From: Clostridium novyi NT
GTDB lineage: Bacteria; Bacillota; Clostridia; Clostridiales; Clostridiaceae
Assembly: GCF_000014125.1 (NCBI RefSeq)
Contig: NC_008593.1
Coordinates: 1,860,001 to 1,924,000, forward strand
Direction of reading: 5' to 3'
DNA: 64,000 nt
Under the pieces are notes generated by a model. The model searched no databases. It was not told where the DNA came from and was given only the letters and a program-made list of their open reading frames with translations. Within the stretch, counting starts at the first letter, position 1, and every line of letters starts with the position of its first letter. Below, in pieces: positions 1-7,120 of the stretch. The position numbers were made by a program, and so were the translations under genes.

Positions 1-628
1 CCTCTTCATACTTCCATATAGTTTCATCACAATCTAAGTCATCATCCTCATCTAAGTTTACTGAAAAATAGTTACTAATAAACAAGCTATTTAACTTATC
101 AATATTGAGTACCTTTTTTGTATCATTTATAATTTCCACAAAGCTTATATCTGCCAAATGATCATTTTTACCTAAGTAAGGTATATACTTGAATCTATAA
201 TTTTTTAATCTATCAGCTAATTGTTCTGTAATTTCATTTTCAATAAGTATATATATTTCCCATTTAGGTTTTTCAAGCCATTGCTCTTTAACTATTAGGT
301 TTCCACCCTTTTCCTGTGACGCATATCCTACTGAGTTATTGAAAGTCTGAACTTTTTTTAAATTATATCCATGCTCATTTATAGGTACAATTCCTATCTT
401 TATATCCTTTAATTTTTCATAGAATTCTGGATACACTCTTTCTTTTATGTTATGTTTATAAAACTTATTACACTGACTGTTGTACCCTTTATAACCCATT
501 ATGGCTCCTAAAATTCCAAGCAATGCTACTTTGTGTATATTACCATAAGTAAAATATAAATAAGTATTTACATCTGGTCTTTTAAAAAACGCTGTTTCTC
601 CACTTAATTGAAATTTTAAAACATCCAT
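1..628 (-). CDS. cas5: Cas5, type I-B Cascade subunit (3' end outside window)
   Basis: The minus-strand reading frame starts at 628 behind an AGAGG ribosome site and runs off the left edge, so about 209 N-terminal residues are visible. It begins MDVLKFQLSGETAFFKRPDV and later has PYLGKNDHLADI; both are typical of Cas5 proteins of the Cas5h/I-B group. Cas5 caps the 5' handle of the crRNA in Cascade. The start lies 2 bases after the cas7 stop codon, so it is the fourth gene of the cas6-cas8b-cas7-cas5 operon. By family convention cas3, cas4, cas1 and cas2 would follow to the left, outside the window; none of them can be seen here. Confidence 0.9.
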   Translation of the reverse strand, partial: MDVLKFQLSGETAFFKRPDVNTYLYFTYGNIHKVALLGILGAIMGYKGYNSQCNKFYKHNIKERVYPEFYEKLKDIKIGIVPINEHGYNLKKVQTFNNSVGYASQEKGGNLIVKEQWLEKPKWEIYILIENEITEQLADRLKNYRFKYIPYLGKNDHLADISFVEIINDTKKVLNIDKLNSLFISNYFSVNLDEDDDLDCDETIWKYEE

Positions 629-630
629 TT

Positions 631-1650
631 TTATACCTCTTTTTTATTAAGTACTTCTTTAGTAAATATATTGAACTCTTTAGCTGTTTTTATATCACTA
701 TCAAGATCAGTAGTATATGGATTATAATAAATTTCAATAGACTTAATTTTATCTTTTAATCCAGCTATTAGTTTACCGCAAGTTAATTTAATAACTCCCT
801 TATTATCTTTCTTTTTAAACTCTACAAATTCACTTAAATTTGGAAGATATAATTCCTTATCAGTTTCTATAAATAATGCAAATTCATTTTCACAACCAAC
901 TTTTGAGTTTGTATTAAATGATGTAGCTGCAATTAATGAAGCATCTTTAAATCTTTTGTAATCTTCTTCAGTATACCCGTCAGTTACCCCTAGTTCTACA
1001 AACTCATCATAGGATGTTGGATTTATAGCAAATGGATAAAAATAATGAGCTTCATTACTAACTATCTTTGTTCCTAATGTTGAAGCTTTTGCCTCTTCCT
1101 TTTCTTCATCTTTATTTTTTGATGTTTTATTATTATCTTTAGAGGCATCTCTAAAAGGAGAAAGAATTTGTTGAACTTCTGCATAAGAATCTTCATATTT
1201 ATTAAATCCTTGTCCTATTTGCACAGCACCAGTAATTGATATATTATTTCCTTCTTCTGCAAAAGTAGCTCCAAAGTTTTTAACATCTATAGCACTAAAT
1301 AAATTAGTTAATACTTCCTTACCATCTTTTTTACTAGACTTACTTTTACCTTTAGTCTGCTTATCATTATTAGGTTTATCTTTTTCAAATAAAAATTCAT
1401 ATCTTTCCTTTAATGATCTTGGAGTTAAATCTGTTATACCATTTTTGTCTTTTTCAAGTTTCATTGATTTTATATATAATACTTTTTCTCCTTGTTGATC
1501 CCACATCTTTTTAATAGGGTACTTAAATGCTTTATCACTTCCAAATATCTCACCTGTTGAAATAGTTTTTGGATATCCTGTAAAATCAGCATTCCAATTT
1601 GCCATTATTGAAGCTATACCTAAAATACCGTATACTCTTTTATTCATCAT
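631..1650 (-). CDS. cas7: Cas7 (Csh2-type) crRNA backbone protein, type I-B
   Basis: About 339 residues. The conserved start MMNKRVYGILGIASIMANWN and the internal NFGATFAEEGN and ITGAVQIGQGFNKY motifs are those of Cas7/Csh2, the RRM-fold protein that polymerises along the spacer part of the crRNA. A Lys/Asp-rich insertion (about residues 90-115 and 170-190) is low complexity. The frame is open up to 1695, but GGAGG lies 8 bases upstream of ATG 1650 (a second ATG follows at 1647), so 1650 is preferred. The gene start overlaps the cas8b stop by 11 bases, suggesting translational coupling. Confidence 0.92.
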   Translation of the reverse strand: MMNKRVYGILGIASIMANWNADFTGYPKTISTGEIFGSDKAFKYPIKKMWDQQGEKVLYIKSMKLEKDKNGITDLTPRSLKERYEFLFEKDKPNNDKQTKGKSKSSKKDGKEVLTNLFSAIDVKNFGATFAEEGNNISITGAVQIGQGFNKYEDSYAEVQQILSPFRDASKDNNKTSKNKDEEKEEAKASTLGTKIVSNEAHYFYPFAINPTSYDEFVELGVTDGYTEEDYKRFKDASLIAATSFNTNSKVGCENEFALFIETDKELYLPNLSEFVEFKKKDNKGVIKLTCGKLIAGLKDKIKSIEIYYNPYTTDLDSDIKTAKEFNIFTKEVLNKKEV

Positions 1651-2065
1651 CACCATTTCCTCCATTCTTATCATCATGATTTTGAGATTTCTCAAAAATT
1701 AAATTACTATGTAAATATCCTGCTATTATTAAATCATCTTGAACATTACCTGTAGGCTCATAAGATTTTACCATTGCCATTAAATTTTCAAATCTTCCTT
1801 TTACATAAGGTATTGTATAATTGTACTTCTTATATAACTTTATAAGTTCATCTTTAATTCTTTTATCATTTCTTGCATTTATAACTGGGTTTGCTAATGA
1901 ATGAGGTCTATTTTTACTTTTATTTAAAGAAATAAAATACCCCGTTAATTGCCCTACTGCAAAATAATATTCCTGATCATTTTCTATACTAGGTGTATTT
2001 TCATCATACTTTATATTTATCTTTTTTCTTAATGAATCCTTAACACCCTTTAAAACATCTGCCAT
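1640..2065 (-). CDS. cas11b: Probable Cas11b small subunit from internal start in cas8b
   Basis: In frame with cas8b, ATG at 2065 (codon 454 of Cas8b) is preceded by AAAGGAGAGG with 8 bases of spacing, a better ribosome site than most gene starts here. Initiation there would give a 141-residue, mostly helical protein beginning MADVLKGVKD. Type I-B, I-C and I-D systems are known to make their small subunit (Cas11) by internal translation of the cas8 or cas10d gene, and the size and place match. The signal is seen directly; that it is used is inference. Confidence 0.72.
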   Translation of the reverse strand: MADVLKGVKDSLRKKINIKYDENTPSIENDQEYYFAVGQLTGYFISLNKSKNRPHSLANPVINARNDKRIKDELIKLYKKYNYTIPYVKGRFENLMAMVKSYEPTGNVQDDLIIAGYLHSNLIFEKSQNHDDKNGGNGDDE

Positions 2066-3424
2066 TGAAATTTCCTCTCCTTTAAAATATTTTTTTAAAG
2101 CACATCTTAAATTAAACTGTTCACTTGCTCTAACTATGTACCCATTATTAATAGCTCCTTTTATTAAACTTAGGCTTACTCTATTAAGTGCTTCCCTTGC
2201 TCCTTGTTCTCTACCTTTAACAAACCAATTAAATAGTACATTCCTACTTAATAATAAATTCATCTTTAAATTACTATTATTAATGGATAAATCCTTCGGC
2301 TCTGTAAAATAATTTGTATTTAAAAATTTACTAAACAAAATTTCATTTACAAGTGATTTTAAACTTTCTACTAAATTTATTTGTTTATACATATCTTGAG
2401 GATTTCTATCTAACTTGTCATAATTTATTTTAAGTACATTTTGAATTTTTATAGGTTCTCTTAATCTAACTTTGTAGTCCTCTATCACATCAAAATCTAA
2501 AATTTCAAGTTCTTTTCCTTTTTTTATCCTCATGTATATTCCTTGAAAATCTTCATTTAAACTTTCATTATTATTTAATGCAATAATTTTCTCTTTGTTT
2601 AGATAAATATTGACTTTCCCCTTGTTTGCCATATTCATTAAAAAATCAAATAACTTTTTTTGGAGTAATACTTGTTTTAAAGATATTAAAAATGGAATTG
2701 TGGTTTTTCTAGTCTTATTTTCTAAATAAGGTTTTTTTGAATTTAACCCCATATTGTTATTAGGAAGTCCATATAAGGTATCTTCTATATATGAATTCCA
2801 ATCGGTGTTATTGTAAATATTAGGAATTAAATATTTTTTGCTTTCTTTTTCATATTCAGATAAGTCATACTTAAAAAATATTTTTAGATATGTTTTTTCT
2901 TTTGAATCTTTCGGAACTAAATCATATACGTTGTTTAATATCCACTGCTCTATTTTATCCAATCTTTCCTCATTAACTTTTCCTAATTCTTTTTCTGCTT
3001 CTTCATACATTTTTAGTTTATTCTGTTTATACTTATTTTGAGGATTTCTTAAAGCTTCATAATAACTATGAATAATTTCATTAGTTAACTTTCCATTTAA
3101 AAAACTATCTTTTTTTACAAAAAAAGTAAAATAATTATTAGAATGTATAACCTTTTTCTTTTCAATTGATTTATTAGTATCTTTTACTGCACTTAAATAG
3201 TCTGCTATACATATAAAATCAAAGTTGATAAATCCTGTAGTGTCTATTTCCTTGGTTTTATTATGTTTCTTTATTACTAACCTTTCTAGTTCACGAAAAC
3301 CATCTTCAGTTTCTTCTAAAATTATATAATCTCCATCATCTGGAATATAATTTTTAGCAATAACATTGTCTATTTTATCTTCTGAATAACTTGAAAGTAA
3401 ATAATCTACAGCTTGTTTTAACAT
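1640..3424 (-). CDS. cas8b: Cas8b (Csh1-type) large subunit of type I-B Cascade
   Basis: This 594-residue protein has the Csh1/Cas8b layout: a variable N-terminal part, a middle segment with LLSRNVLFNWFVKGREQG, and a helical C-terminal part with YFAVGQLTGYFISLNKS and HSLANPVINARN. Cas8 recognises the PAM and helps recruit Cas3. The start at 3424 has AGGAGGTGA directly upstream, 12 bases after the cas6 stop. The C-terminal 141 residues probably are also made alone as Cas11b (see 1640-2065). Family assignment rests on motif recognition; subtype I-B fits Cas5h, Cas7/Csh2 and the repeat type. Confidence 0.9.
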   Translation of the reverse strand: MLKQAVDYLLSSYSEDKIDNVIAKNYIPDDGDYIILEETEDGFRELERLVIKKHNKTKEIDTTGFINFDFICIADYLSAVKDTNKSIEKKKVIHSNNYFTFFVKKDSFLNGKLTNEIIHSYYEALRNPQNKYKQNKLKMYEEAEKELGKVNEERLDKIEQWILNNVYDLVPKDSKEKTYLKIFFKYDLSEYEKESKKYLIPNIYNNTDWNSYIEDTLYGLPNNNMGLNSKKPYLENKTRKTTIPFLISLKQVLLQKKLFDFLMNMANKGKVNIYLNKEKIIALNNNESLNEDFQGIYMRIKKGKELEILDFDVIEDYKVRLREPIKIQNVLKINYDKLDRNPQDMYKQINLVESLKSLVNEILFSKFLNTNYFTEPKDLSINNSNLKMNLLLSRNVLFNWFVKGREQGAREALNRVSLSLIKGAINNGYIVRASEQFNLRCALKKYFKGEEISMADVLKGVKDSLRKKINIKYDENTPSIENDQEYYFAVGQLTGYFISLNKSKNRPHSLANPVINARNDKRIKDELIKLYKKYNYTIPYVKGRFENLMAMVKSYEPTGNVQDDLIIAGYLHSNLIFEKSQNHDDKNGGNGDDE

Positions 3425-3436
3425 ATCTTCACCTCC

Positions 3437-4129
3437 TTATAACCATTTATAATTACAAAAACCAGCTCCTCTTGCTGAATTTTCTCCTAATGCCACACCA
3501 AGTGCAAAGTGAGCTAATTTTTGTGCTGTTTCATTGCTACTAATAAATAAAGTTATCTTATCTCCTAACAGAGTAATATTTTTGCACTTCATCGGTACTG
3601 GTTTGTTGTTATTAAAAATTAAATTATCATACAAACTAAAATTTTCGTCTATTTTTGTATTATAATATTGATTATATTTTTTTATTAAATTTTCTTTAAT
3701 TAATCTTTCAAAATCCTCTAATCTTAAATTTTTTCTCCAATAGCCTTGAGTTGTTTTTAAAATAACTGGCATTATAGAATATATCTTTTCTATATATCTT
3801 TCGTGTATAATCTTTTCTTGTATTGTCAATACTTTAATGCACTCTGTATATTCATTAACTAAATTTTCTTTTATAAACTTAGCCAAACTTTCATCTACTG
3901 TTCTAATTGAAAAGTCATATATTTTCCCCTTTTTATAGACTTCTGATTTTTCTATTGGGTAAAACCCATTAAAACAATACATCTTAAACTTATTTTCTTC
4001 ATGAAACTTAGAAAATTCTTCACTTTTGCATAGTATTTTATCTATAATTTGTGCAATTTTAACACTCATATATTCCCTTCGTACATCATTTAACAAGTAC
4101 ACTTTTACTTTTTCTTCAAACACTTCCAT
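3437..4129 (-). CDS. cas6: Cas6 CRISPR pre-crRNA endoribonuclease
   Basis: A 230-residue protein with the Cas6 C-terminal glycine-rich loop GVALGENSARGAGFCNY. Cas6 cuts within each repeat of the pre-crRNA and leaves the last 8 repeat bases (here ATTTAAAT) as 5' handle. It is the first gene of the cas operon, with a GGGGTG ribosome site just upstream of ATG 4129 and a strong promoter at 4149-4177. One Cas6 presumably processes both arrays, whose repeats differ at two positions near the middle. The candidate catalytic histidine cannot be fixed by eye. Confidence 0.92.
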   Translation of the reverse strand: MEVFEEKVKVYLLNDVRREYMSVKIAQIIDKILCKSEEFSKFHEENKFKMYCFNGFYPIEKSEVYKKGKIYDFSIRTVDESLAKFIKENLVNEYTECIKVLTIQEKIIHERYIEKIYSIMPVILKTTQGYWRKNLRLEDFERLIKENLIKKYNQYYNTKIDENFSLYDNLIFNNNKPVPMKCKNITLLGDKITLFISSNETAQKLAHFALGVALGENSARGAGFCNYKWL

Positions 4130-4148
4130 ATTTTCACCCCTTATTTAT

Positions 4149-4177
4149 ATAATAATACCATTAATTAACATTGTCAA
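4149..4177 (-). promoter_or_regulatory. cas operon promoter
   Basis: On the minus strand TTGACA (4172-4177) is followed after 17 bases by TATTAT (4149-4154), a near-consensus sigma-A promoter. The start point would be near 4142, about 13 bases before the cas6 ATG. The cas genes therefore have their own promoter, separated from the leftward array transcript by the terminator at 4206-4243. Confidence 0.75.
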
Positions 4178-4205
4178 TAAAATTTATAAGTTAATTACTA
4201 ATATA

Positions 4206-4243
4206 AAAAATAGAGTTGAAGAAAATATTTTCAACCCTATTTT
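4206..4243 (-). terminator. Terminator between array 1/small ORF and cas promoter
   Basis: AAAATAG.GTTGAA pairs with TTCAAC.CTATTTT around an AT-rich loop; read leftward, the hairpin ends in a run of six T. It lies 14 bases after the stop of the 52-aa ORF and about 30 bases before the cas promoter, so it should end leftward transcripts from array 1. Confidence 0.7.
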
Positions 4244-4256
4244 ACCTTGTATTTAA

Positions 4257-4415
4257 TTATTTAAGATTATATACTTCTATATCAATATTTAACTTAAATT
4301 GCCTTTCTTTATTTTTATATAATCTTTTGTCTATTAATAATATATAATAGTATATTTTTATTATTAGTATCTTTATTAAACTTATATTTGCTAAAAAACT
4401 TCTTATATTTTTCAT
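4257..4415 (-). CDS. Small hydrophobic/basic protein, 52 aa, CRISPR-flanking
   Basis: The ATG at 4415 follows AAAAGGAG with 9 bases of spacing, and the frame runs to TAA at 4257 just before a terminator. The product begins MKNIRSFLANISLIKILIIK, followed by IYYYILLIDKRLYKNKERQF and a short polar tail: a hydrophobic helix followed by a Lys/Arg-rich stretch. I recognise no family. The shape is like type I toxins, and in C. difficile type I toxin-antitoxin modules lie next to CRISPR arrays, but no antitoxin RNA was found here. It sits between the decayed end of array 1 and cas6, in the same direction. A small conserved membrane peptide, or chance, remain possible. Confidence 0.55.
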   Translation of the reverse strand: MKNIRSFLANISLIKILIIKIYYYILLIDKRLYKNKERQFKLNIDIEVYNLK

Positions 4416-4498
4416 TATTTAAATCTCCTTTTTAAATAATTTTATTAATAATTAATTCTATGTAATGTTTCATAAGTTTATTACTGATAACTATAACA

Positions 4499-4575
4499 AA
4501 TACTACGAAAATTTTTTCCGTAGTATTACATCTCATGTTAATATTCATTATTTTTAAAATTCAAAAGTTAATTAC
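4499..4575. repeat. Decayed CRISPR trailer with hairpin
   Basis: A 9-bp stem (AATACTACG/CGTAGTATT, 4499-4527) is followed at about 4526-4551 by ACATCTCATGTTAATATTCA. That is a mutated remnant of the array-2-type repeat, not of the array-1 type next to it. The rest of 4416-4498 and 4552-4575 is AT-rich without recognisable signals apart from the ribosome site of the 52-aa ORF. Confidence 0.5.
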
Positions 4576-6263
4576 ATTTAAATACATCTTATGTTAGTTG
4601 TTCAAAAATAATTTTTTCTCTTTTATTATAACATAATTGCACCTCATACGAATATTAAATTTAAATACGTCTCATGTTATTGTTCAACTGAATTTACAAT
4701 AGAACAAATAAAGTTTGTAGCTTATTTAAATACATCCCATGTTATTGTTCAACTTTAATTAAAAAAGATTATTCAAATATTTATAAATCATTTAAATACA
4801 TCCCATGTTATTGTTCAACAAAGCCCCGTTATAACTTGAATAAGCGTTATTAAAGATTTAAATACATCCCATGTTATTGTTCAACTTTCAGGCGGAAACA
4901 TGAACAAAACAGTAAACATAAATTTAAATACATCCCATGTTATTGTTCAACTTGCAATTCTTTATTAGTTAAAGCAATTCTTTTCGCCATTTAAATACAT
5001 CCCATGTTATTGTTCAACACAAACCTCACCGATATATTATAGTGGTCAGATGAATTTAAATACATCCCATGTTATTGTTCAACAAAACAAGCTGGTAAAA
5101 AGAAGAATGATAGTATAAGATTTAAATACATCCCATGTTATTGTTCAACATTTATGTCAACAACCTGTCCTATTAAAGCGTCCAAATTTAAATACATCCC
5201 ATGTTATTGTTCAACAATTGCTCTTCTTTACTTTGAACCTTTTTATCTTTGATTTAAATACATCCCATGTTATTGTTCAACCTTAATAAATTCAAGGAAA
5301 TCATTATTTCCTTTACATTTAAATACATCCCATGTTATTGTTCAACGTGAAGAAACAACAAATTTAACTGCAGCTGAAAAATTTAAATACATCCCATGTT
5401 ATTGTTCAACTTGCAAATTGTATAAGCAAGTGTGAATTTCTTACTTTATTTAAATACATCCCATGTTATTGTTCAACATTACAAGAAATGGTTAAGGAAA
5501 TAAAAGAAAATATATTTAAATACATCCCATGTTATTGTTCAACTTTAATTTTTAAAATATTTTTATCTTTACAATTCTAATTTAAATACATCCCATGTTA
5601 TTGTTCAACCAAAATAATAAAGCATTACTAAGTACAACAATTAGATTTAAATACATCCCATGTTATTGTTCAACTTTCTACTCAAATGGGATTCGACAAA
5701 TCAGAATCGGATTTAAATACATCCCATGTTATTGTTCAACCGAAACTTTTCCAAATGGAAATTACAAGTATAGAGAATTTAAATACATCCCATGTTATTG
5801 TTCAACACATTTAGCAAGAAAGATGATATAACTGTAAAAGTATTTAAATACATCCCATGTTATTGTTCAACGAAATTGCCAACACTAAACTATTCTATTC
5901 TACGGAATTTAAATACATCCCATGTTATTGTTCAACAATCTAACGATTAGTGAGATAGACAAAATGAGCGATTTAAATACATCCCATGTTATTGTTCAAC
6001 TTAGAATTTTTTACTCAGCATAGGCATTTAGGCTTATTTAAATACATCCCATGTTATTGTTCAACGTTGATAATAATTCTTATAATAGGAATTTAATTTT
6101 ATTTAAATACATCCCATGTTATTGTTCAACTGACCGACTGATTCTTCATATACTTCATAATCACCATGATTTAAATACATCCCATGTTATTGTTCAACCG
6201 TTAAATGCTCCTGTTTTGTCGTTTGTAGCTTTGATTTAAATACATCCCATGTTATTGTTCAAC
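4576..6263 (-). CRISPR. CRISPR array 1 (26 repeats, 25 spacers)
   Basis: The 30-bp repeat, read on the minus strand, begins GTTGAACAATAACATGGG and ends ATGTATTTAAAT. I count 26 repeat positions with spacers of 34-37 bases (the leftmost spacer is about 52). Repeats from 4724 to 6263 look identical. The two leftmost are degenerate: 4576-4606 has an inserted G and several changes, and 4659-4688 has two substitutions. Decay on the left and a conserved leader on the right show that the array is transcribed leftward, with the newest spacers at the right end. Counts are by hand. Confidence 0.98.
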
Positions 6264-6446
6264 CATAGTAAAATAGCCATTCCTTATTTTCATTATACCC
6301 TTGGAAGCATTGAAAATAAAGACTTTCGTTGATTTTTTTCCAACCGATTTTGATTATTTAATTTTTTCACTTAAAAACCTTATCAAATCTTTTAAAATTA
6401 GGATGTATAGACACTTTTACTTTATGAATCGGTTGGGAAAATATTT
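6264..6446 (-). promoter_or_regulatory. Leader of CRISPR array 1
   Basis: This stretch is about 85-90% identical to 10432-10612 beside array 2. A TATAAT (minus strand, 6292-6297) lies 28 bases from the first repeat and is kept in both leaders, so it is the likely -10 of the pre-crRNA promoter. A 10-bp inverted repeat, CCAACCGATT at 6340-6349 and AATCGGTTGG at 6427-6436, is separated by 77 bases; both arms and spacing are kept in leader 2. Confidence 0.88.
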
Positions 6447-6485
6447 TTTATAATATTAAGTCTTCTGCTGTTTCAATATCTATTT

Positions 6486-6800
6486 TTATAACTTTAATTT
6501 ATCACTTATGTTAAAAATAAATTCAGGTTCATCTACTTCTGGATATTCTTCATATATTACAAACGGATCTATATCTAAACAAGTTGATTCATCATAGCTA
6601 TCATCTAAACTCCATGCTAAAGTTCCATTAAGTACAGTACATTTTTCCTTAAACAAGTTAATATCTTGGAGAACTTTAAAAACTCCATTTTTTATTAAAT
6701 AACTTGCATCATATAAATGAATAGAACCATCATCAAAATATACATAAACTTTAAAATTATCTGTAGGAATAACTTGTATAACCTCAGGCATATATTCCAT
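6486..6800 (-). CDS. DUF2442 family protein
   Basis: 104 residues. The pattern MPEVIQVIPTDNFKVYVYFD, then GSIHLYDASYLIKNGVFKVL and a LAWSLDDSYD segment, is that of DUF2442, a small domain of unknown function often paired with DUF4160. AGGAGG lies 7 bases upstream of ATG 6800; the upstream in-frame ATG at 6806 is only 1 base from it and is unlikely. It follows the DUF4160 gene by 11 bases, so they form a two-gene operon. The pair lies between the two CRISPR arrays and is transcribed toward leader 1. A role as antitoxin or regulator has been suggested for such pairs by gene context only. Confidence 0.85.
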   Translation of the reverse strand: MEYMPEVIQVIPTDNFKVYVYFDDGSIHLYDASYLIKNGVFKVLQDINLFKEKCTVLNGTLAWSLDDSYDESTCLDIDPFVIYEEYPEVDEPEFIFNISDKLKL

Positions 6801-6811
6801 AATCATCCCTC

Positions 6812-7072
6812 CTAAGAAAGTGGTGCAATTCTATATAATGGTTGATGACTTCTTGCAAGTTCCCAATTTTGCATTAACTCATCCTTGTGTATCTCAGCCC
6901 ATGCAAGAATTAATTTTAGTTGTCTTTTAGGAAAAAACCCTTTTATTACTTTACAATTTATAATATCCACCAAAACTTTATTTCCATTATATTCAGCATG
7001 AAAATGTGGCGGAACATGATCGTTATAATTTATAGTAACTCTTATTCCAAAAAATAAACTTATTTCTGGCAT
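6812..7072 (-). CDS. DUF4160 family protein
   Basis: 86 residues starting MPEISLFFGIRVTINYNDHV, then PPHFHAEYN and a C-terminal LAWAEIHKDELMQNWELA, the hallmark of DUF4160. The HVPPHFHAEY histidine cluster could bind metal, which is inference. DUF4160 and DUF2442 are very often adjacent in bacteria and are treated as a possible toxin-antitoxin-like pair without proof that I know of. The ribosome site is AAGGGAG. Only about 48 bases separate its start from the last, degenerate repeat of array 2, so it either uses a promoter in or near that repeat or is read from the array 2 transcript. Confidence 0.85.
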   Translation of the reverse strand: MPEISLFFGIRVTINYNDHVPPHFHAEYNGNKVLVDIINCKVIKGFFPKRQLKLILAWAEIHKDELMQNWELARSHQPLYRIAPLS

Positions 7073-7120
7073 ATAATCACTCCCTTAATAAATTTATATA
7101 AAAAACTCTATCATGAATTA

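Noticed and set aside
5595..6239. Plus-strand open frames with repeated FKYIPCYCST
   Set aside because: They are translations of CRISPR repeats whose repeat-plus-spacer length happens to keep frame.
6340..6436. Leader inverted repeats as ends of an insertion sequence
   Set aside because: Only about 97 bases lie between the outer edges, no target duplication is seen, and the same arrangement recurs in leader 2 at the equivalent place.
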